A DNA stretch of 64,000 nt from Marinomonas aquiplantarum (GCF_003314975.1 NZ_QNRF01000005.1:124001-188000), one strand, 5' to 3'. Counted from the first letter of the stretch, positions 19,477-29,203 are shown. Made by a program: numbers and translations. Notes: generated by a model not told the origin, from the letters alone.

Positions 19477-20167
19477 TTTCCCCAAACCCATTTCTGAAGA
19501 GAACCGTCCAATCAATCGAACGGTAAAAGTGGATGATAGACTGTATGACTATCTGATTGATCACTCTGTGCGTGAACCTCAAGTGTTGGAGGATTTACGC
19601 CGCGAAACCGCACAATATCATATGGCTCGTATGGCGCTTTCTCCAGAAGTGGGGCAGTTTTTAACACTCTTGATAAGCCTACTAAATCCTCAAAAAGTGA
19701 TGGAAATAGGGGTGTTTACAGGATACAGCACTATCTCCATTGCTCGTGGTTTGGGGTCAAATGCCAGCATGTTAGCCATTGATAAAAAACAAATGTGGTT
19801 AGACATTGCCGACAAATATCTGGCCAAAGCGGACTTGTCGGCAGAGGTAAACACTCTGTGTGCAAATGCATTGCAAGTAATGCAAGACAAAGTGGAACAT
19901 GAAAGTGCCAGTTATGACTTCTTGTTTATCGACGCGGATAAAGCCAATTTACTCAATTACTACGCTCTGGGCAAAAAATTATTACGACCTGGTGGCTGCA
20001 TGGTGATTGATAATACTCTGTGGTGGGGTAATGTCGCCGACGACCGTTTTGATGACAAGGACACGCAAATCGTTCGCCATCTCAATGATACCATTCACCA
20101 AGATCCAACCGTCACATTTTCACAGTTGCCAATTGGCGATGGTTTAACCATTGTTCGATTAAATTAA
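19466..20167 (+). CDS. Class I SAM-dependent O-methyltransferase (family 3)
   Basis: A 233-residue cytosolic methyltransferase of the caffeoyl-CoA/catechol O-methyltransferase type. The SAM-binding motif I is VMEIGVFTGYSTISIA (~residues 75-90), followed by the acidic LAIDKK, FLFIDADKANL with the metal-binding Asp, and MVIDNTLWWGNVAD at the second metal/substrate site. The divalent-metal ligand set appears complete. The natural substrate is unknown. Its ATG overlaps the DUF599 gene with GGTGAAG just upstream. Confidence 0.85.
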   Translation: MLPNFPKPISEENRPINRTVKVDDRLYDYLIDHSVREPQVLEDLRRETAQYHMARMALSPEVGQFLTLLISLLNPQKVMEIGVFTGYSTISIARGLGSNASMLAIDKKQMWLDIADKYLAKADLSAEVNTLCANALQVMQDKVEHESASYDFLFIDADKANLLNYYALGKKLLRPGGCMVIDNTLWWGNVADDRFDDKDTQIVRHLNDTIHQDPTVTFSQLPIGDGLTIVRLN

Positions 20168-20225
20168 TGAGCTTGTTCATTTCACCTGTCCTAGCAATTT
20201 GAATTTCCACAAAAAAATTGTGTCT

Positions 20226-20258
20226 AAGCCTCTTGAAATCCATTCAAGAGGCTTTATC
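20226..20258 (+). terminator. Hairpin between the methyltransferase gene and htpG
   Basis: AAGCCTCTTGAA and TTCAAGAGGCTT form a 12-bp perfect stem with a short loop, then TTTATCT. It probably terminates the DUF599-methyltransferase unit. The left arm contains CTTGAAA (20232-20238), which equals the sigma32 -35 consensus, but no convincing CCCCAT-type -10 follows. Confidence 0.55.
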
Positions 20259-20285
20259 TATGTTGCACATGCAGTAAGTGTTACG

Positions 20286-20304
20286 CCTTTGGTGAGACCA
20301 AAGG
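20286..20304 (+). other. Short perfect hairpin in the htpG leader
   Basis: CCTTTGGT (20286-20293), loop GAG, ACCAAAGG (20297-20304): an 8-bp stem 12 bases before the AGGAGC ribosome site of htpG. It does not cover the ribosome site. Function unknown. Confidence 0.5.
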
Positions 20305-20331
20305 TTCATTCAAATAGGAGCAAGTAAAAAC

Positions 20332-22260
20332 ATGTCAACTGATACTCAAAAAGAAACGTTAGGGTTTCAGACGGAAGTAAAACAACTACTTCATTTGATG
20401 ATCCATTCTTTGTACTCAAACAAAGAAATCTTTCTACGTGAACTTATTTCAAATGCGTCTGATGCGGTGGATAAGCTTCGCTTTGAGTCTGTCGCAAACG
20501 CTGATCTCTTATCTGATGACCCAAATTTACGTGTTCGCGTTGAATTTGATAAAGACGCAGGCACGGTCATTATCGATGACAATGGTATTGGTATGTCTCG
20601 TGAAGAGGCGATTACCAACCTAGGTACCATTGCTAAGTCTGGAACGTCTGCCTTCCTTGAACAATTAAGTGGCGACCAGAAAAAAGACAGCCAATTGATT
20701 GGTCAATTTGGTGTGGGCTTCTATTCTGCTTTTATTGTGGCCGACAAGGTAACGGTTGAGACTCGTCGTGCAGGGGCAATAGAAGGTGAAGCAGTACGCT
20801 GGGTGTCTGACGGTTCAGGTGAATTCACTATTGAAAACATCGAAAAAGCCACTCGTGGTACACGCATTACTTTGCACCTAAAAGGTGACGAAAAAGAGTT
20901 TGCTGATAACTACCGTTTGCGTACGCTTGTTACTAAGTATTCTGATCACATTTCCATTCCAGTGGAAATGGAAAAAGTGGTTTATCCAGAAATGGATGAA
21001 GAGGGCAACCCAAAACCTGTCGATGAAAGTAAAGCGCCTGAATTTGAAGCTGTTAACTCGGCAAAAGCGTTGTGGACGCGTCCTCGTAACGAAGTAAAAG
21101 ACGAAGAATACAAAGAGTTCTACAAGCACATTTCACACGATTTTCAAGAGCCTTTGAAATGGTCACATAACAAGGTTGAGGGTAAGTTAGAATACACTAG
21201 CTTGCTTTACATTCCTTCTAAAGCGCCATATGACCTATGGAATCGTGACATGCAGCGCGGTCTGAAATTGTATGTTCAGCGTGTTTTCATTATGGATGAA
21301 GCGGAAGCGTTCCTTCCACCATACATGCGCTTCGTGAAAGGGGTTGTCGATTCTAACGATCTTTCTTTGAATGTGTCTCGTGAAATTCTACAGAACGACA
21401 GCGCAGTGGATTCAATGCGTTCTGCTTTGACGAAACGTGTTTTGGACATGTTGTCTAAAATGGCCAAAAACGATCCAGAAACTTACCAATCTTTCTGGAA
21501 CGAGTTTGGTAATGTATTGAAAGAAGGCCCAGCGGATGACATGGGTAACAAAGACAAGATTGCCGCTTTGTTACGCTTCAGCTCAACACATACTGACAGT
21601 GCTGATCAGACAGAATCTTTGGCTGACTATGTTTCTCGTATGAGTGAAGGCCAAGATAAGATTTACTACATCTACGCAGAAAATCACAACACGGCGAAAA
21701 ACAGTCCGCACCTAGAAATCTTGCGTAAAAAAGGTTTCGAAGTCTTGTTGTTAAGCGATCGTATTGATGAGTGGATGATGTCGTCTCTACAAGAGTTTGA
21801 AGGTAAGTCTTTCCAAGACGTGACCAAAGGCAAACTTGATATCGCGGAAGACGATAGCGAAGAAGCTAAAAAAGAGAAGGAAGAAAAAGCGGAGCAAATT
21901 AAACCTCTTCTAGAGCGCATGAAAAAAGTCTTGGAAGAGCAGGTTGCCGATGTGAACTCAACGGATCGTCTAACTAACTCACCAGCTTGTTTGGTGGTAG
22001 GTGAATACGATATGGGTCTGCAGATGCGCCGTTTGCTTGAGCAGGCGGGTCAAAAACTGCCAGATTCTAAGCCTACCTTGGAAGTGAATCCAGATCATCC
22101 AATCGTAGTGAAAATGGATGCAGAAGCGGACGAGGAGCGTTTCGCTGACATGGCTTGGTTGTTGTTCGAACAAGCGACCTTGTCAGAAGGTGGTCAGTTA
22201 GAAGATCCTGCGACCTTTGTTTCTCGCATGAATAAGTTGATTGTGCAATTAAGCCAATAA
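20332..22260 (+). CDS. htpG: Molecular chaperone HtpG (Hsp90)
   Basis: A 642-residue cytosolic Hsp90 dimer-forming chaperone. The GHKL ATPase domain shows ELISNASDA near residues 35-45, [14 protein letters not shown] and [10 protein letters not shown]. The middle domain has [12 protein letters not shown] with the catalytic Arg region and the segment PYDLWNRD. The C-terminal dimerisation domain ends LIVQLSQ without the eukaryotic MEEVD tail, as expected. Length is normal. It has its own ribosome site (AGGAGC) and a strong terminator; two hairpins precede it. Confidence 0.97.
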   Translation: MSTDTQKETLGFQTEVKQLLHLMIHSLYSNKEIFLRELISNASDAVDKLRFESVANADLLSDDPNLRVRVEFDKDAGTVIIDDNGIGMSREEAITNLGTIAKSGTSAFLEQLSGDQKKDSQLIGQFGVGFYSAFIVADKVTVETRRAGAIEGEAVRWVSDGSGEFTIENIEKATRGTRITLHLKGDEKEFADNYRLRTLVTKYSDHISIPVEMEKVVYPEMDEEGNPKPVDESKAPEFEAVNSAKALWTRPRNEVKDEEYKEFYKHISHDFQEPLKWSHNKVEGKLEYTSLLYIPSKAPYDLWNRDMQRGLKLYVQRVFIMDEAEAFLPPYMRFVKGVVDSNDLSLNVSREILQNDSAVDSMRSALTKRVLDMLSKMAKNDPETYQSFWNEFGNVLKEGPADDMGNKDKIAALLRFSSTHTDSADQTESLADYVSRMSEGQDKIYYIYAENHNTAKNSPHLEILRKKGFEVLLLSDRIDEWMMSSLQEFEGKSFQDVTKGKLDIAEDDSEEAKKEKEEKAEQIKPLLERMKKVLEEQVADVNSTDRLTNSPACLVVGEYDMGLQMRRLLEQAGQKLPDSKPTLEVNPDHPIVVKMDAEADEERFADMAWLLFEQATLSEGGQLEDPATFVSRMNKLIVQLSQ

Positions 22261-22277
22261 GCTAAGCCTTTCTCTGA

Positions 22278-22314
22278 AAAACCGGTGTGGTCATTAGGCC
22301 ATACCGGTTTTTTT
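22278..22314 (+). terminator. Terminator of htpG
   Basis: AAAACCGGTGTGG pairs imperfectly with CCATACCGGTTTT, followed by a run of T. Confidence 0.85.
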
Positions 22315-22448
22315 GTGCCTGTTTTTTTATGGTTAATACAATGCAGTTAGCCAGCATTATGACAATAAAGAGGTAAAGTGGCTCATAGCATTGCACTGGT
22401 AAAAAGCTCAGGGCTAGACTGGATGAACTTTATAAATGGAGGTGATCT

Positions 22449-23150
22449 ATGAACCAAGATTTTGATTCTTTGTTTAAACACGATATCGAGCGACAGCATT
22501 ATCAAATAGGTGCAGAGGCGAATTCTACTCCCTTACAGATAATCATTTGGCCAACCTTCTCCGGTTTGAGTGATTTTGAAAAGCAGTTTGCAGATCGTTT
22601 AGCAGAACAAGGTTACGCGGTAACGGCGATTGATTTATACGGTCAGGGGCAAAATCCTCAAGACTTACCCGAAAAGCAAGCCAAAATGGGAGCCTTGCTG
22701 GCTGAAGCGGAGTCTTTGCATGGCTTGCAACAGGAGTTAACTCAGCAAGCATTACAGGGAGATTCACCCATTGTGCACATTGGTTTTTGTTTAGGTGGTC
22801 GCTTGGCGCTTGAGGCGGGTCTGCATTTCAAAGAAACCCTAGGCGCGGCAAGTTTTCACGGATTAATGTCCTTTTACCGTGCTCAGTCTGCGGAGCTTGC
22901 CAATCAAGATGTGAAATTGATGATCATGAATGGTTATCAAGACCCTTTGGTAAACGATGAAGACACCCAATCTGCTAAACAATATTGGTCCGGTTTAGGG
23001 ATTGATTTTCAGTTTTTCGATTTTGGTAACACGGTGCACTCCTTTATGTTGCCCAGTGCCAATAACCCTGATCATGGCAGCTTATACAATCCATTAGTTG
23101 CGCAGCGAGGTTTTGCTTACCTCACTCATTTTTTAGCAGAATTGTCTTAA
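22449..23150 (+). CDS. Dienelactone hydrolase family protein
   Basis: A 233-residue alpha/beta hydrolase. The nucleophile elbow is IGFCLGG with Cys114 in place of serine, as in carboxymethylenebutenolidase. Asp165 (GYQDPLV) and His197 (TVHSFM) complete a Cys-Asp-His triad. GGAGG at 22439 supports the start at 22449. The gene stands alone between htpG and the convergent ABC ATPase gene, with no aromatic degradation genes nearby, so a role in chlorocatechol breakdown is not implied and the substrate is unknown. Confidence 0.85.
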   Translation: MNQDFDSLFKHDIERQHYQIGAEANSTPLQIIIWPTFSGLSDFEKQFADRLAEQGYAVTAIDLYGQGQNPQDLPEKQAKMGALLAEAESLHGLQQELTQQALQGDSPIVHIGFCLGGRLALEAGLHFKETLGAASFHGLMSFYRAQSAELANQDVKLMIMNGYQDPLVNDEDTQSAKQYWSGLGIDFQFFDFGNTVHSFMLPSANNPDHGSLYNPLVAQRGFAYLTHFLAELS

Positions 23151-23186
23151 GTTTCCCGTTGTTTAAGTGAAATTGGGCAAATACAC

Positions 23187-23220
23187 AAAAGCCACTTCAT
23201 TCGGTGAACTGGCTTTTTGG
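23187..23220. terminator. Bidirectional terminator between convergent genes
   Basis: AAAAGCCA (23187-23194) and TGGCTTTT (23210-23217) form a stem with A-runs on the left and T-runs on the right. It is placed between the hydrolase and the minus-strand ABC ATPase gene. Confidence 0.7.
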
Positions 23221-23247
23221 TATTTTTAGAACGAGACAATGCTAGGC

Positions 23248-24351
23248 TTATCTTTTAGGAACAGGGCGTTGGATAATAGACTCACCTTGTGCATTGAATA
23301 AGTAGCAATCCTGTTTCTTAATGCCGACAGTAATGTTCTCACCATGACGCGTTAAGTTGCCACCGTTGACCTCAATGGTCAGTTTTTCATTATCGTATTG
23401 ACCGTACAGGTAAGTTAAGCCACCAAGGTGTTCCGCCACATCGATGTCGAGATTGAGTGTAAAGTCTGCGGCATCTGTGTCTTCAGTGATGTGTTCAGGT
23501 CGCACGCCCAGTTTGATCTGGCTGTTAACCGATACCTTGTTGGTATCAACGGGTAATTGAACACTTTGTCCCGCGACGGCAATGGTTGCCATATTATCTG
23601 CGTCAATACTGGTGACGCTAGCGGCTAAGAAATTCATTTTAGGTGAACCGATAAAGCCAGCGACAAATTCATTGCTAGGGTTATGGTAAAGCTCTAATGG
23701 CGAACCAACTTGCTCCACGTTACCGGCACGCAATACGACGATTTTATCCGCCAACGTCATGGCTTCCACTTGGTCATGGGTAACGTAAATCATGGTGGAT
23801 TTAAGGCGATTATGCAGTTGAGCAATCTGGATGCGCATATCAACACGTAATTCGGCATCCAAGTTGGATAAAGGCTCATCAAATAAGAAAACCTCGGGTT
23901 GACGCACAATAGCACGACCAATGGCGACACGCTGACGTTGACCGCCAGAAAGTTGCTTGGGTTTGCGGTCAAGCAATTCGTTTAATTGCAAAATATTCGC
24001 AGCGTTGGCTACTTGCTCTTTGATTTTTTCCGGCGCCACGCCATTCATTCTTAAGCCAAAGCTCATGTTTTCTTCCACTGTCATGTGTGGGTAGAGAGCA
24101 TAAGATTGGAACACCATGGCCACACCGCGATCCGCTGGTGCAACGTTATTCATGTTAACGTCGTTGATCTCTAGGCTGCCTTCGGTAATGTCCTCAAGAC
24201 CGGCAATAAGGCGTAAAAGAGTCGATTTACCACAGCCTGATGGACCAACAAAGACTACAAATTCACCGTCTTTTAGGTCAAGGTTGACGCCATGAATGGT
24301 TTCTATGTCATTAAATCGTTTGATGACGTTTGTTAGTTTTATCGTCGCCAT
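23248..24351 (-). CDS. Sugar ABC importer ATPase (MalK/UgpC type)
   Basis: A 367-residue ATPase of a CUT1 sugar importer. It has Walker A GPSGCGKST, Q-loop MVFQSYALYPHM, signature LSGGQRQRVAIGRA, Walker B VFLFDEPLSNLD and the H-loop THDQVEAMTLADK. A C-terminal MalK-like OB-fold/TOBE region follows (~residues 240-367: PKMNFL, LGVRPEHI). It would energise the two permeases encoded divergently at 25327-27053. The gene is downstream of the IclR regulator on the same strand, 17 bases apart, so regulator and ATPase form one unit. Confidence 0.93.
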   Translation of the reverse strand: MATIKLTNVIKRFNDIETIHGVNLDLKDGEFVVFVGPSGCGKSTLLRLIAGLEDITEGSLEINDVNMNNVAPADRGVAMVFQSYALYPHMTVEENMSFGLRMNGVAPEKIKEQVANAANILQLNELLDRKPKQLSGGQRQRVAIGRAIVRQPEVFLFDEPLSNLDAELRVDMRIQIAQLHNRLKSTMIYVTHDQVEAMTLADKIVVLRAGNVEQVGSPLELYHNPSNEFVAGFIGSPKMNFLAASVTSIDADNMATIAVAGQSVQLPVDTNKVSVNSQIKLGVRPEHITEDTDAADFTLNLDIDVAEHLGGLTYLYGQYDNEKLTIEVNGGNLTRHGENITVGIKKQDCYLFNAQGESIIQRPVPKR

Positions 24352-24368
24352 AATGGACTTTTCCTATG

Positions 24369-25151
24369 CTAGTTAGAGGCCGAGGCCCCCATTCGAATGG
24401 ATACTTTCGTACAGGCGTCTTTGACCAGTGTTTGAAAGTGTTGAAAGCGAGCATCATCGACGCGAAATTTCGGAGCGGTGATGCTCATCGCGGCAATGGG
24501 TTCATGATTGTGATTTAGAATCACTGAGGCGGCACATTGAATGCCGTCTTCGTGTTCTTCTAAATCCAAAGAAACGCGACTGCTACGAATTTGGCTTAGG
24601 GCCGCTCGTAATTCAGTCTCGTTTTTCAATGTGGTTTCGGTGTGCTGAATAAAGCTTTGATCTTGGATGGCTTGTGTCAAGCTGTCTTCGTCTAAAAACG
24701 CTAACATGGCTTTGCCTACCCCAGTGCAATAAGCTGGACCTTTTTTACCCACTGCAGAAAATAAGCGCAGGCTTTTTTGACTCTCTAACTTATCTATGTA
24801 AATGACTTCGCCTCGATCCAAGACAGCCAAGTGAATGGTTTCCCCGGTATCTTGCCAAAGCGCTTTCATTTGGTCGGCGGCGATGTCGCGAACATCCATA
24901 CTCGCCCAAGCCTGATGGGCTAATTCCAACAAGCCATAACCTGGATAGTAAAGTTGGCTTTCTTCGTCAAAACGCACTAAGCCTTTATCTGCCAGTGATG
25001 TCAGGGTTCGATGGGCTGTTGCTTTTGGTAGATCCGTTTTCTCAACCAATTCGGCAAAACGCAGTGGCACAGGTGTCATGCAAACTTCTTGCAGCAGGCT
25101 AAGTGCTTTATCAAGAGACGAGCCTCCGCTTTTATTTTCAGGCACTGACAT
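24369..25151 (-). CDS. IclR family transcriptional regulator of the galactoside locus
   Basis: A 260-residue regulator. The N-terminal winged helix-turn-helix is at ~12-75 (RFAELVEKTDLPKATAHRTL in part, DKGLVRFD). The C-terminal IclR ligand-binding domain is at ~85-255 (GETIHLAVLDRGEVIYIDKL in part, GVGKAMLAF, DLEEHEDGIQCAA and AMSITAP). It is divergent from the permease-catabolic operon and adjacent to a 19-bp palindrome, the usual arrangement for a local IclR repressor or activator. The effector is probably galactose, galactonate or a pathway intermediate, by context only. Confidence 0.92.
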   Translation of the reverse strand: MSVPENKSGGSSLDKALSLLQEVCMTPVPLRFAELVEKTDLPKATAHRTLTSLADKGLVRFDEESQLYYPGYGLLELAHQAWASMDVRDIAADQMKALWQDTGETIHLAVLDRGEVIYIDKLESQKSLRLFSAVGKKGPAYCTGVGKAMLAFLDEDSLTQAIQDQSFIQHTETTLKNETELRAALSQIRSSRVSLDLEEHEDGIQCAASVILNHNHEPIAAMSITAPKFRVDDARFQHFQTLVKDACTKVSIRMGASASN

Positions 25152-25235
25152 TGTGTTTCCTTTGTTATTTTTATAGCGAATAAGATCGCGATGAAAAGTT
25201 GTCTTAAAAAATGTTCTGAAATCAGTATTGCAAAA

Positions 25236-25254
25236 AATGGAACTTTATTCCATT
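25236..25254. promoter_or_regulatory. Predicted IclR operator, site 1
   Basis: AATGGAA-CTTTA-TTCCATT is a perfect palindrome with 7-bp arms and a 5-base centre. It sits in the divergent region between the IclR gene and the first permease gene. It fits TGRAAC-N3-RTTYCA, shared with two sites before the binding-protein gene, and resembles KdgR-type IclR sites. Confidence 0.65.
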
Positions 25255-25274
25255 ATTTTATTAGGTGAGTGATC

Positions 25275-25289
25275 TGTCAAGTTTTGACA
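25275..25289. promoter_or_regulatory. Second palindrome in the divergent region
   Basis: TGTCAA-GTT-TTGACA, 6-bp perfect arms around 3 bases. The right arm equals the -35 consensus TTGACA, but no good -10 follows at 16-18 bases. It differs from the TGRAAC sites and may bind another regulator. Confidence 0.4.
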
Positions 25290-25326
25290 ATTCATTATTT
25301 AATAAAAATAAAGAGGTGTGTGAGCC

Positions 25327-26202
25327 ATGCAGAAGTTGCATAGCAAGCAGCAGCAATGGATGCCGGTATTGTTTTTAGCGCCAGCAGTCATTTTGTTTGT
25401 GGTCTACGTTGTCTTTCCAATTCTTCAAAGTATTTGGTTAAGCTTTTATGAATGGGACGGTATCGGAGAAAAGGTATTTGTTGGTTTTGATAATTACATC
25501 GAGTTATTCGATGATTATCAATTCTGGGTGGCATTAAAAAATAATGTGTATTGGATGGTGTTCTTCATGTTGGCACCACCGATTGGCTTGGCCATAGCGC
25601 TGTTCCTTAATCAAAAGGTCATGGGGATCCGAGCCGTTAAATCCATGTTCTTTTTTCCTTTTGTTATTTCTCAAGTCGTTGTTGGCCTTGTTTTCTCTTG
25701 GTTTTACGACCCTTCATTTGGTTTATTTAATAAGGCCATTGGCCTATTTGGCATGGAGCCTGTGGCCATTTTATCCGATGAGAATTGGGTGACATTTGGC
25801 ATCATAGTAGCAGGGCTCTGGCCACAAATCGCTTACTGCATGATCTTATATCTCACAGGCTTAAATAACCTTAATCCAGATCAAATTGAAGCCGCTCGCT
25901 TGGATGGTGCTCACGGTTGGAAAATGTTGTGGCATGTGATTCTACCGCAGTTACGTCCAGCGACATTCATCGCTGTGGTGGTAACCGTAATCGGTGCGTT
26001 GCGTAGTTTCGATTTGGTGGCAACCATGACCAGTGGTGGGCCGTTTGGCTCTTCCAGTGTGTTGGCCTACTTCATGTATGAACAGTCTATTTTCAATTAT
26101 CGTGCCGGTTACGGTGCGGCGATTGCGACTGTGTTGTTCTTGATTATGGATATTTATATTGCCTACTTCTTGTGGCGCATGCTGAAGAGTGAGAAAGCCT
26201 AA
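25327..26202 (+). CDS. Sugar ABC importer permease 1 (MalF/UgpA type)
   Basis: A 291-residue inner-membrane permease with six predicted helices starting at ~14-35. The EAA loop that docks the ATPase is seen as EAARLDGAHGWKMLWHVILP (~residues 196-215). It is paired with the next permease, whose start codon overlaps this stop (TAATG). RBS AAAGAGGTG precedes the ATG. With the binding protein at 36298 and the ATPase at 23248 it makes a complete CUT1 importer, likely for alpha- and/or beta-galactosides given the glycosidases in the same locus. Confidence 0.92.
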   Translation: MQKLHSKQQQWMPVLFLAPAVILFVVYVVFPILQSIWLSFYEWDGIGEKVFVGFDNYIELFDDYQFWVALKNNVYWMVFFMLAPPIGLAIALFLNQKVMGIRAVKSMFFFPFVISQVVVGLVFSWFYDPSFGLFNKAIGLFGMEPVAILSDENWVTFGIIVAGLWPQIAYCMILYLTGLNNLNPDQIEAARLDGAHGWKMLWHVILPQLRPATFIAVVVTVIGALRSFDLVATMTSGGPFGSSSVLAYFMYEQSIFNYRAGYGAAIATVLFLIMDIYIAYFLWRMLKSEKA

Positions 26203-27053
26203 TGTTCCCTACACCCATTGAAAAACGATCTTTGCCATTTAATTTAAGCTATCGCGTCGCGATTTGGTTATCTTTGCTGTTGTGGTTGTTGCCATTAATT
26301 GCGGTTATGTTGACTTCCGCTCGTTCTACCGCGGACATCAATGCCGGTAATTACTGGGGGATTCCTTCCGAGTGGATGCTATTAGAAAACTACACATTGG
26401 TTTTTACTCAAACGCCCATGTTTCGCTACCTGTTGAACTCAGTATTGATCACTTTGCCGGCGGTATTGGGTGCGGTTGCTTTGTCGACATTGGCAGGCTA
26501 TGCCCTTGCAAAATTTAAGTTTCGCGGCAATGTGGCTATGTTTGCTACCTTTATCGCGGGTAACTTTGTGCCGTTTCAAATCTTGATGATTCCGGTACGT
26601 GATTTAACCATTGGCATGGGGTTATACGATACGGCAACGGGTCTGATTATTTTTCACATCGCCTTCCAAACCGGATTTTGTACCTTGTTTATGCGTAATT
26701 TTATTGTCGGTTTACCGGATGAATTAATTGAGGCTGCCCGTGTAGAAGGTGTCAGCGAATGGAAGATATTCTGGTATGTGGTCTTGCCTTTGGTCAGGCC
26801 CGCTCTGGCGGCTTTGTCGGTATTGATATTTACCTTCATTTGGAACGACTACTTCTGGGCATTAGTCCTAGTGCAAAGTGATGAAGTGCGACCTATTACC
26901 GCTGGTATCAGTGCGTTGAAAGGTCAGTGGATGGCGTCTTGGCAGTTGATCGCAGCGGGTTCCATTGTGGCGGCATTACCGCCAGTTATCCTGTTCTTCG
27001 CCATGCAGCGTCATTTCATTGCGGGTCTGACTCTGGGCGCCACAAAAGGGTAA
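26202..27053 (+). CDS. Sugar ABC importer permease 2 (MalG/UgpE type)
   Basis: A 283-residue permease with six helices and the EAA loop EAARVEGVSEWKIFWYVVLP (~residues 179-198). It ends close to the alpha-galactosidase gene, whose ATG is 5 bases after this stop. It heterodimerises with the preceding permease. No unusual features are seen. Confidence 0.92.
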   Translation: MFPTPIEKRSLPFNLSYRVAIWLSLLLWLLPLIAVMLTSARSTADINAGNYWGIPSEWMLLENYTLVFTQTPMFRYLLNSVLITLPAVLGAVALSTLAGYALAKFKFRGNVAMFATFIAGNFVPFQILMIPVRDLTIGMGLYDTATGLIIFHIAFQTGFCTLFMRNFIVGLPDELIEAARVEGVSEWKIFWYVVLPLVRPALAALSVLIFTFIWNDYFWALVLVQSDEVRPITAGISALKGQWMASWQLIAAGSIVAALPPVILFFAMQRHFIAGLTLGATKG

Positions 27054-27058
27054 TCGCT

Positions 27059-29203
27059 ATGTCTATATCACAACAAACTAGCTTGTATCGTGTCGATCAA
27101 CAGGACAAAACGCTGGTGATTGCGTGTCATCAGAAGGCGTCCCCCGAGTTGGTGTATTTTGGTGATGCTTTGCCAAAAGAGACGTCACTAGAGAGTGTGT
27201 ATTTATCGCAACAAGCAGGCATCCCGCAAGCCATGCTGGATCAGCCTGCAGCGATGAGCCTTATTCCAGAAGCGGGTCGTGGTTGGTTGCAATCGCCAGC
27301 AGTAGAAGCGCAAGCCCTTGATCGTCCGGTATGGGCTATGCGCTGGCAACAGGTTCGTGTCGACCAGCAAAGTCAGGACCTATTTATAGCGCTTGAAGAC
27401 CCGATTGCTCAGTTGGCATTGACCTTACAAATTGGCTTGTTGCCTTCTGGGGTTTTGCATCAGCAAGTGACATTAACCAACTTGGGTTCAGCTCATGTCC
27501 AAGTGCAGCGTTTGGCTTGTACCTTGCCGGTGAGTGTGGAATTAACGGAACGCATCAGCTTTTATGGCCGTTGGTGTCAAGAATTCCAACAGGCCAGAGA
27601 GCCATGGCAAAGTACTTGGTTGCAAGAGAATCGCAATGGTCGAAATGGTCATGCTAATTTTCCAGGTGTGATAGTAGGGCAAGCAGGGTTTACCGAACAA
27701 CAAGGCCAAGTGCTGGGCATGCATTTGGCGTGGAGTGGTAATCACAGGTTAAAAGCCGACTACAGCATTGAAGGGCATCGCTATTTGCAGGCCGAAGCCT
27801 TGTACTTGCCTGGAGAAATAGTGCTCGAGGCGAATGAAAGTCTAACATCGCCGCCAATGTTGGTCAGTCACAGCGCTTGTGGGGCAAATCACATGAGTCA
27901 GGCTTTCCACCGTGAAGCCCGAGCGCGTTTGCAATTAGTCAAACCTCGACCAGTCCATTTAAACACTTGGGAAGCCTTTTACTTTGATCATGACATGACC
28001 AAATTAAAAGAGCTGGCATCAGCGGCGGCTGATGTCGGCGTGGAACGCTATATATTGGACGATGGCTGGTTCAAAGGGCGCAATGATGACCACGCAGCTC
28101 TAGGCGATTGGTTTGTTGATGAAGCCAAATACCCAGATGGTCTCATGCCTTTAATCCGTCATGTAAAAGCATTGGGCATGGAATTTGGCCTTTGGTTTGA
28201 GCCGGAAATGGTAAATCCAGATTCCGATTTGTATCGCGCTCAACCAGAATGGGCATTGCAATTGCCACAATACAGTGCCTGTTTAGGTCGCAATCAATTG
28301 GTACTCAATCTCGCCATTCCAGAAGCCTACGCTTATCTGCGTGAACGCTTATTCGATCTTTTTAAAGCCTATCCCATTGATTATGTGAAATGGGATATGA
28401 ACCGAGATTATTCTCAGCCAAGTGGTGCCATTGCGCCGCAAGCGCACGCTCAGGTACTGGCTTTGTACCGCTTACTGGCAGAGATCAATCAAGCGTTTCC
28501 TAATATGGAAATCGAAAGTTGCTCCTCTGGTGGCGCGCGAGTGGACTTTGGTATTTTGAATTTCACTAAACGCTTTTGGGCATCGGATTGTAATGATGCT
28601 TTGGAGCGTCAAAGCATACAGCGTGGCTTTAGTTACTTTTTCCCGCCCGAAGTCATGGGTTCCCATATTGGACCAGACAAGAGTCATACCACGAGTCGTG
28701 TACATGATGTGGCGTTTCGTTCAGGAACCGCCATGTTAGGTCATCTTGGTATTGAGTGGAATTTGTTGGAAGCCAATACCCAGCAAAAAGCCACCATTGC
28801 CAATTGGATAAAACAATACAAGCGTACCCGTGATTGCCTTCATCAGGGGAATAATTGGCGTTTGCCGAGCGCGGATGGCCATGCGCAAACTCAATGGGCG
28901 CTTAGTCAGGACGGACAGCAGGGCGTCGCGGTTTACAGCCAGCTTGCCATGCCAAAGCAAGCGCAAACCTTGCCAATTCGCTTACCAGGCTTAATTCCTG
29001 AGCAGAATTACCAAGTCACAGTATTAGAACACAGCCCTTTACCAGGTCATTTAATGAAAGCCAAACCGGCTTGGTGGGACACAGAATTACATTTAAACGG
29101 TGCCAGCTTGATGCAGATCGGAGTGCAACTTCCTATCTTAGATCCAGAGTCCATTGTCTTATTGGAAATCAAGGCTGTGCCCAGTTCGGAGAAAAACACA
29201 TGA
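27059..29203 (+). CDS. Alpha-galactosidase, glycoside hydrolase family 36
   Basis: A 714-residue enzyme releasing terminal alpha-galactose from melibiose or raffinose-type sugars. An N-terminal beta-sandwich (~1-290) precedes the catalytic barrel. Barrel marks are LNTWEAFYFD, YILDDGWFKGRNDD, the nucleophile Asp446 in VKWDMNRD, ESCSSGGARVD, and the acid/base Asp510 in ASDCNDALER. There is no signal peptide, so it works in the cytosol on imported sugar. ATG 27059 follows AAAAGGG; an in-frame start further upstream lies inside the permease gene and is rejected. Its stop overlaps the dehydratase start (ATGA). Confidence 0.94.
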   Translation: MSISQQTSLYRVDQQDKTLVIACHQKASPELVYFGDALPKETSLESVYLSQQAGIPQAMLDQPAAMSLIPEAGRGWLQSPAVEAQALDRPVWAMRWQQVRVDQQSQDLFIALEDPIAQLALTLQIGLLPSGVLHQQVTLTNLGSAHVQVQRLACTLPVSVELTERISFYGRWCQEFQQAREPWQSTWLQENRNGRNGHANFPGVIVGQAGFTEQQGQVLGMHLAWSGNHRLKADYSIEGHRYLQAEALYLPGEIVLEANESLTSPPMLVSHSACGANHMSQAFHREARARLQLVKPRPVHLNTWEAFYFDHDMTKLKELASAAADVGVERYILDDGWFKGRNDDHAALGDWFVDEAKYPDGLMPLIRHVKALGMEFGLWFEPEMVNPDSDLYRAQPEWALQLPQYSACLGRNQLVLNLAIPEAYAYLRERLFDLFKAYPIDYVKWDMNRDYSQPSGAIAPQAHAQVLALYRLLAEINQAFPNMEIESCSSGGARVDFGILNFTKRFWASDCNDALERQSIQRGFSYFFPPEVMGSHIGPDKSHTTSRVHDVAFRSGTAMLGHLGIEWNLLEANTQQKATIANWIKQYKRTRDCLHQGNNWRLPSADGHAQTQWALSQDGQQGVAVYSQLAMPKQAQTLPIRLPGLIPEQNYQVTVLEHSPLPGHLMKAKPAWWDTELHLNGASLMQIGVQLPILDPESIVLLEIKAVPSSEKNT

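Noticed and set aside
20232-20259. Sigma32 promoter for htpG
   Set aside because: CTTGAAA matches the -35, but the bases at the -10 distance (CTTTATCT) do not resemble CCCCAT-T, and the hexamer lies inside a terminator-like stem. Kept only as a remark.
22449-23150. Chlorocatechol degradation enzyme
   Set aside because: Family fits, but no aromatic degradation genes are near, so a specific substrate is not claimed.
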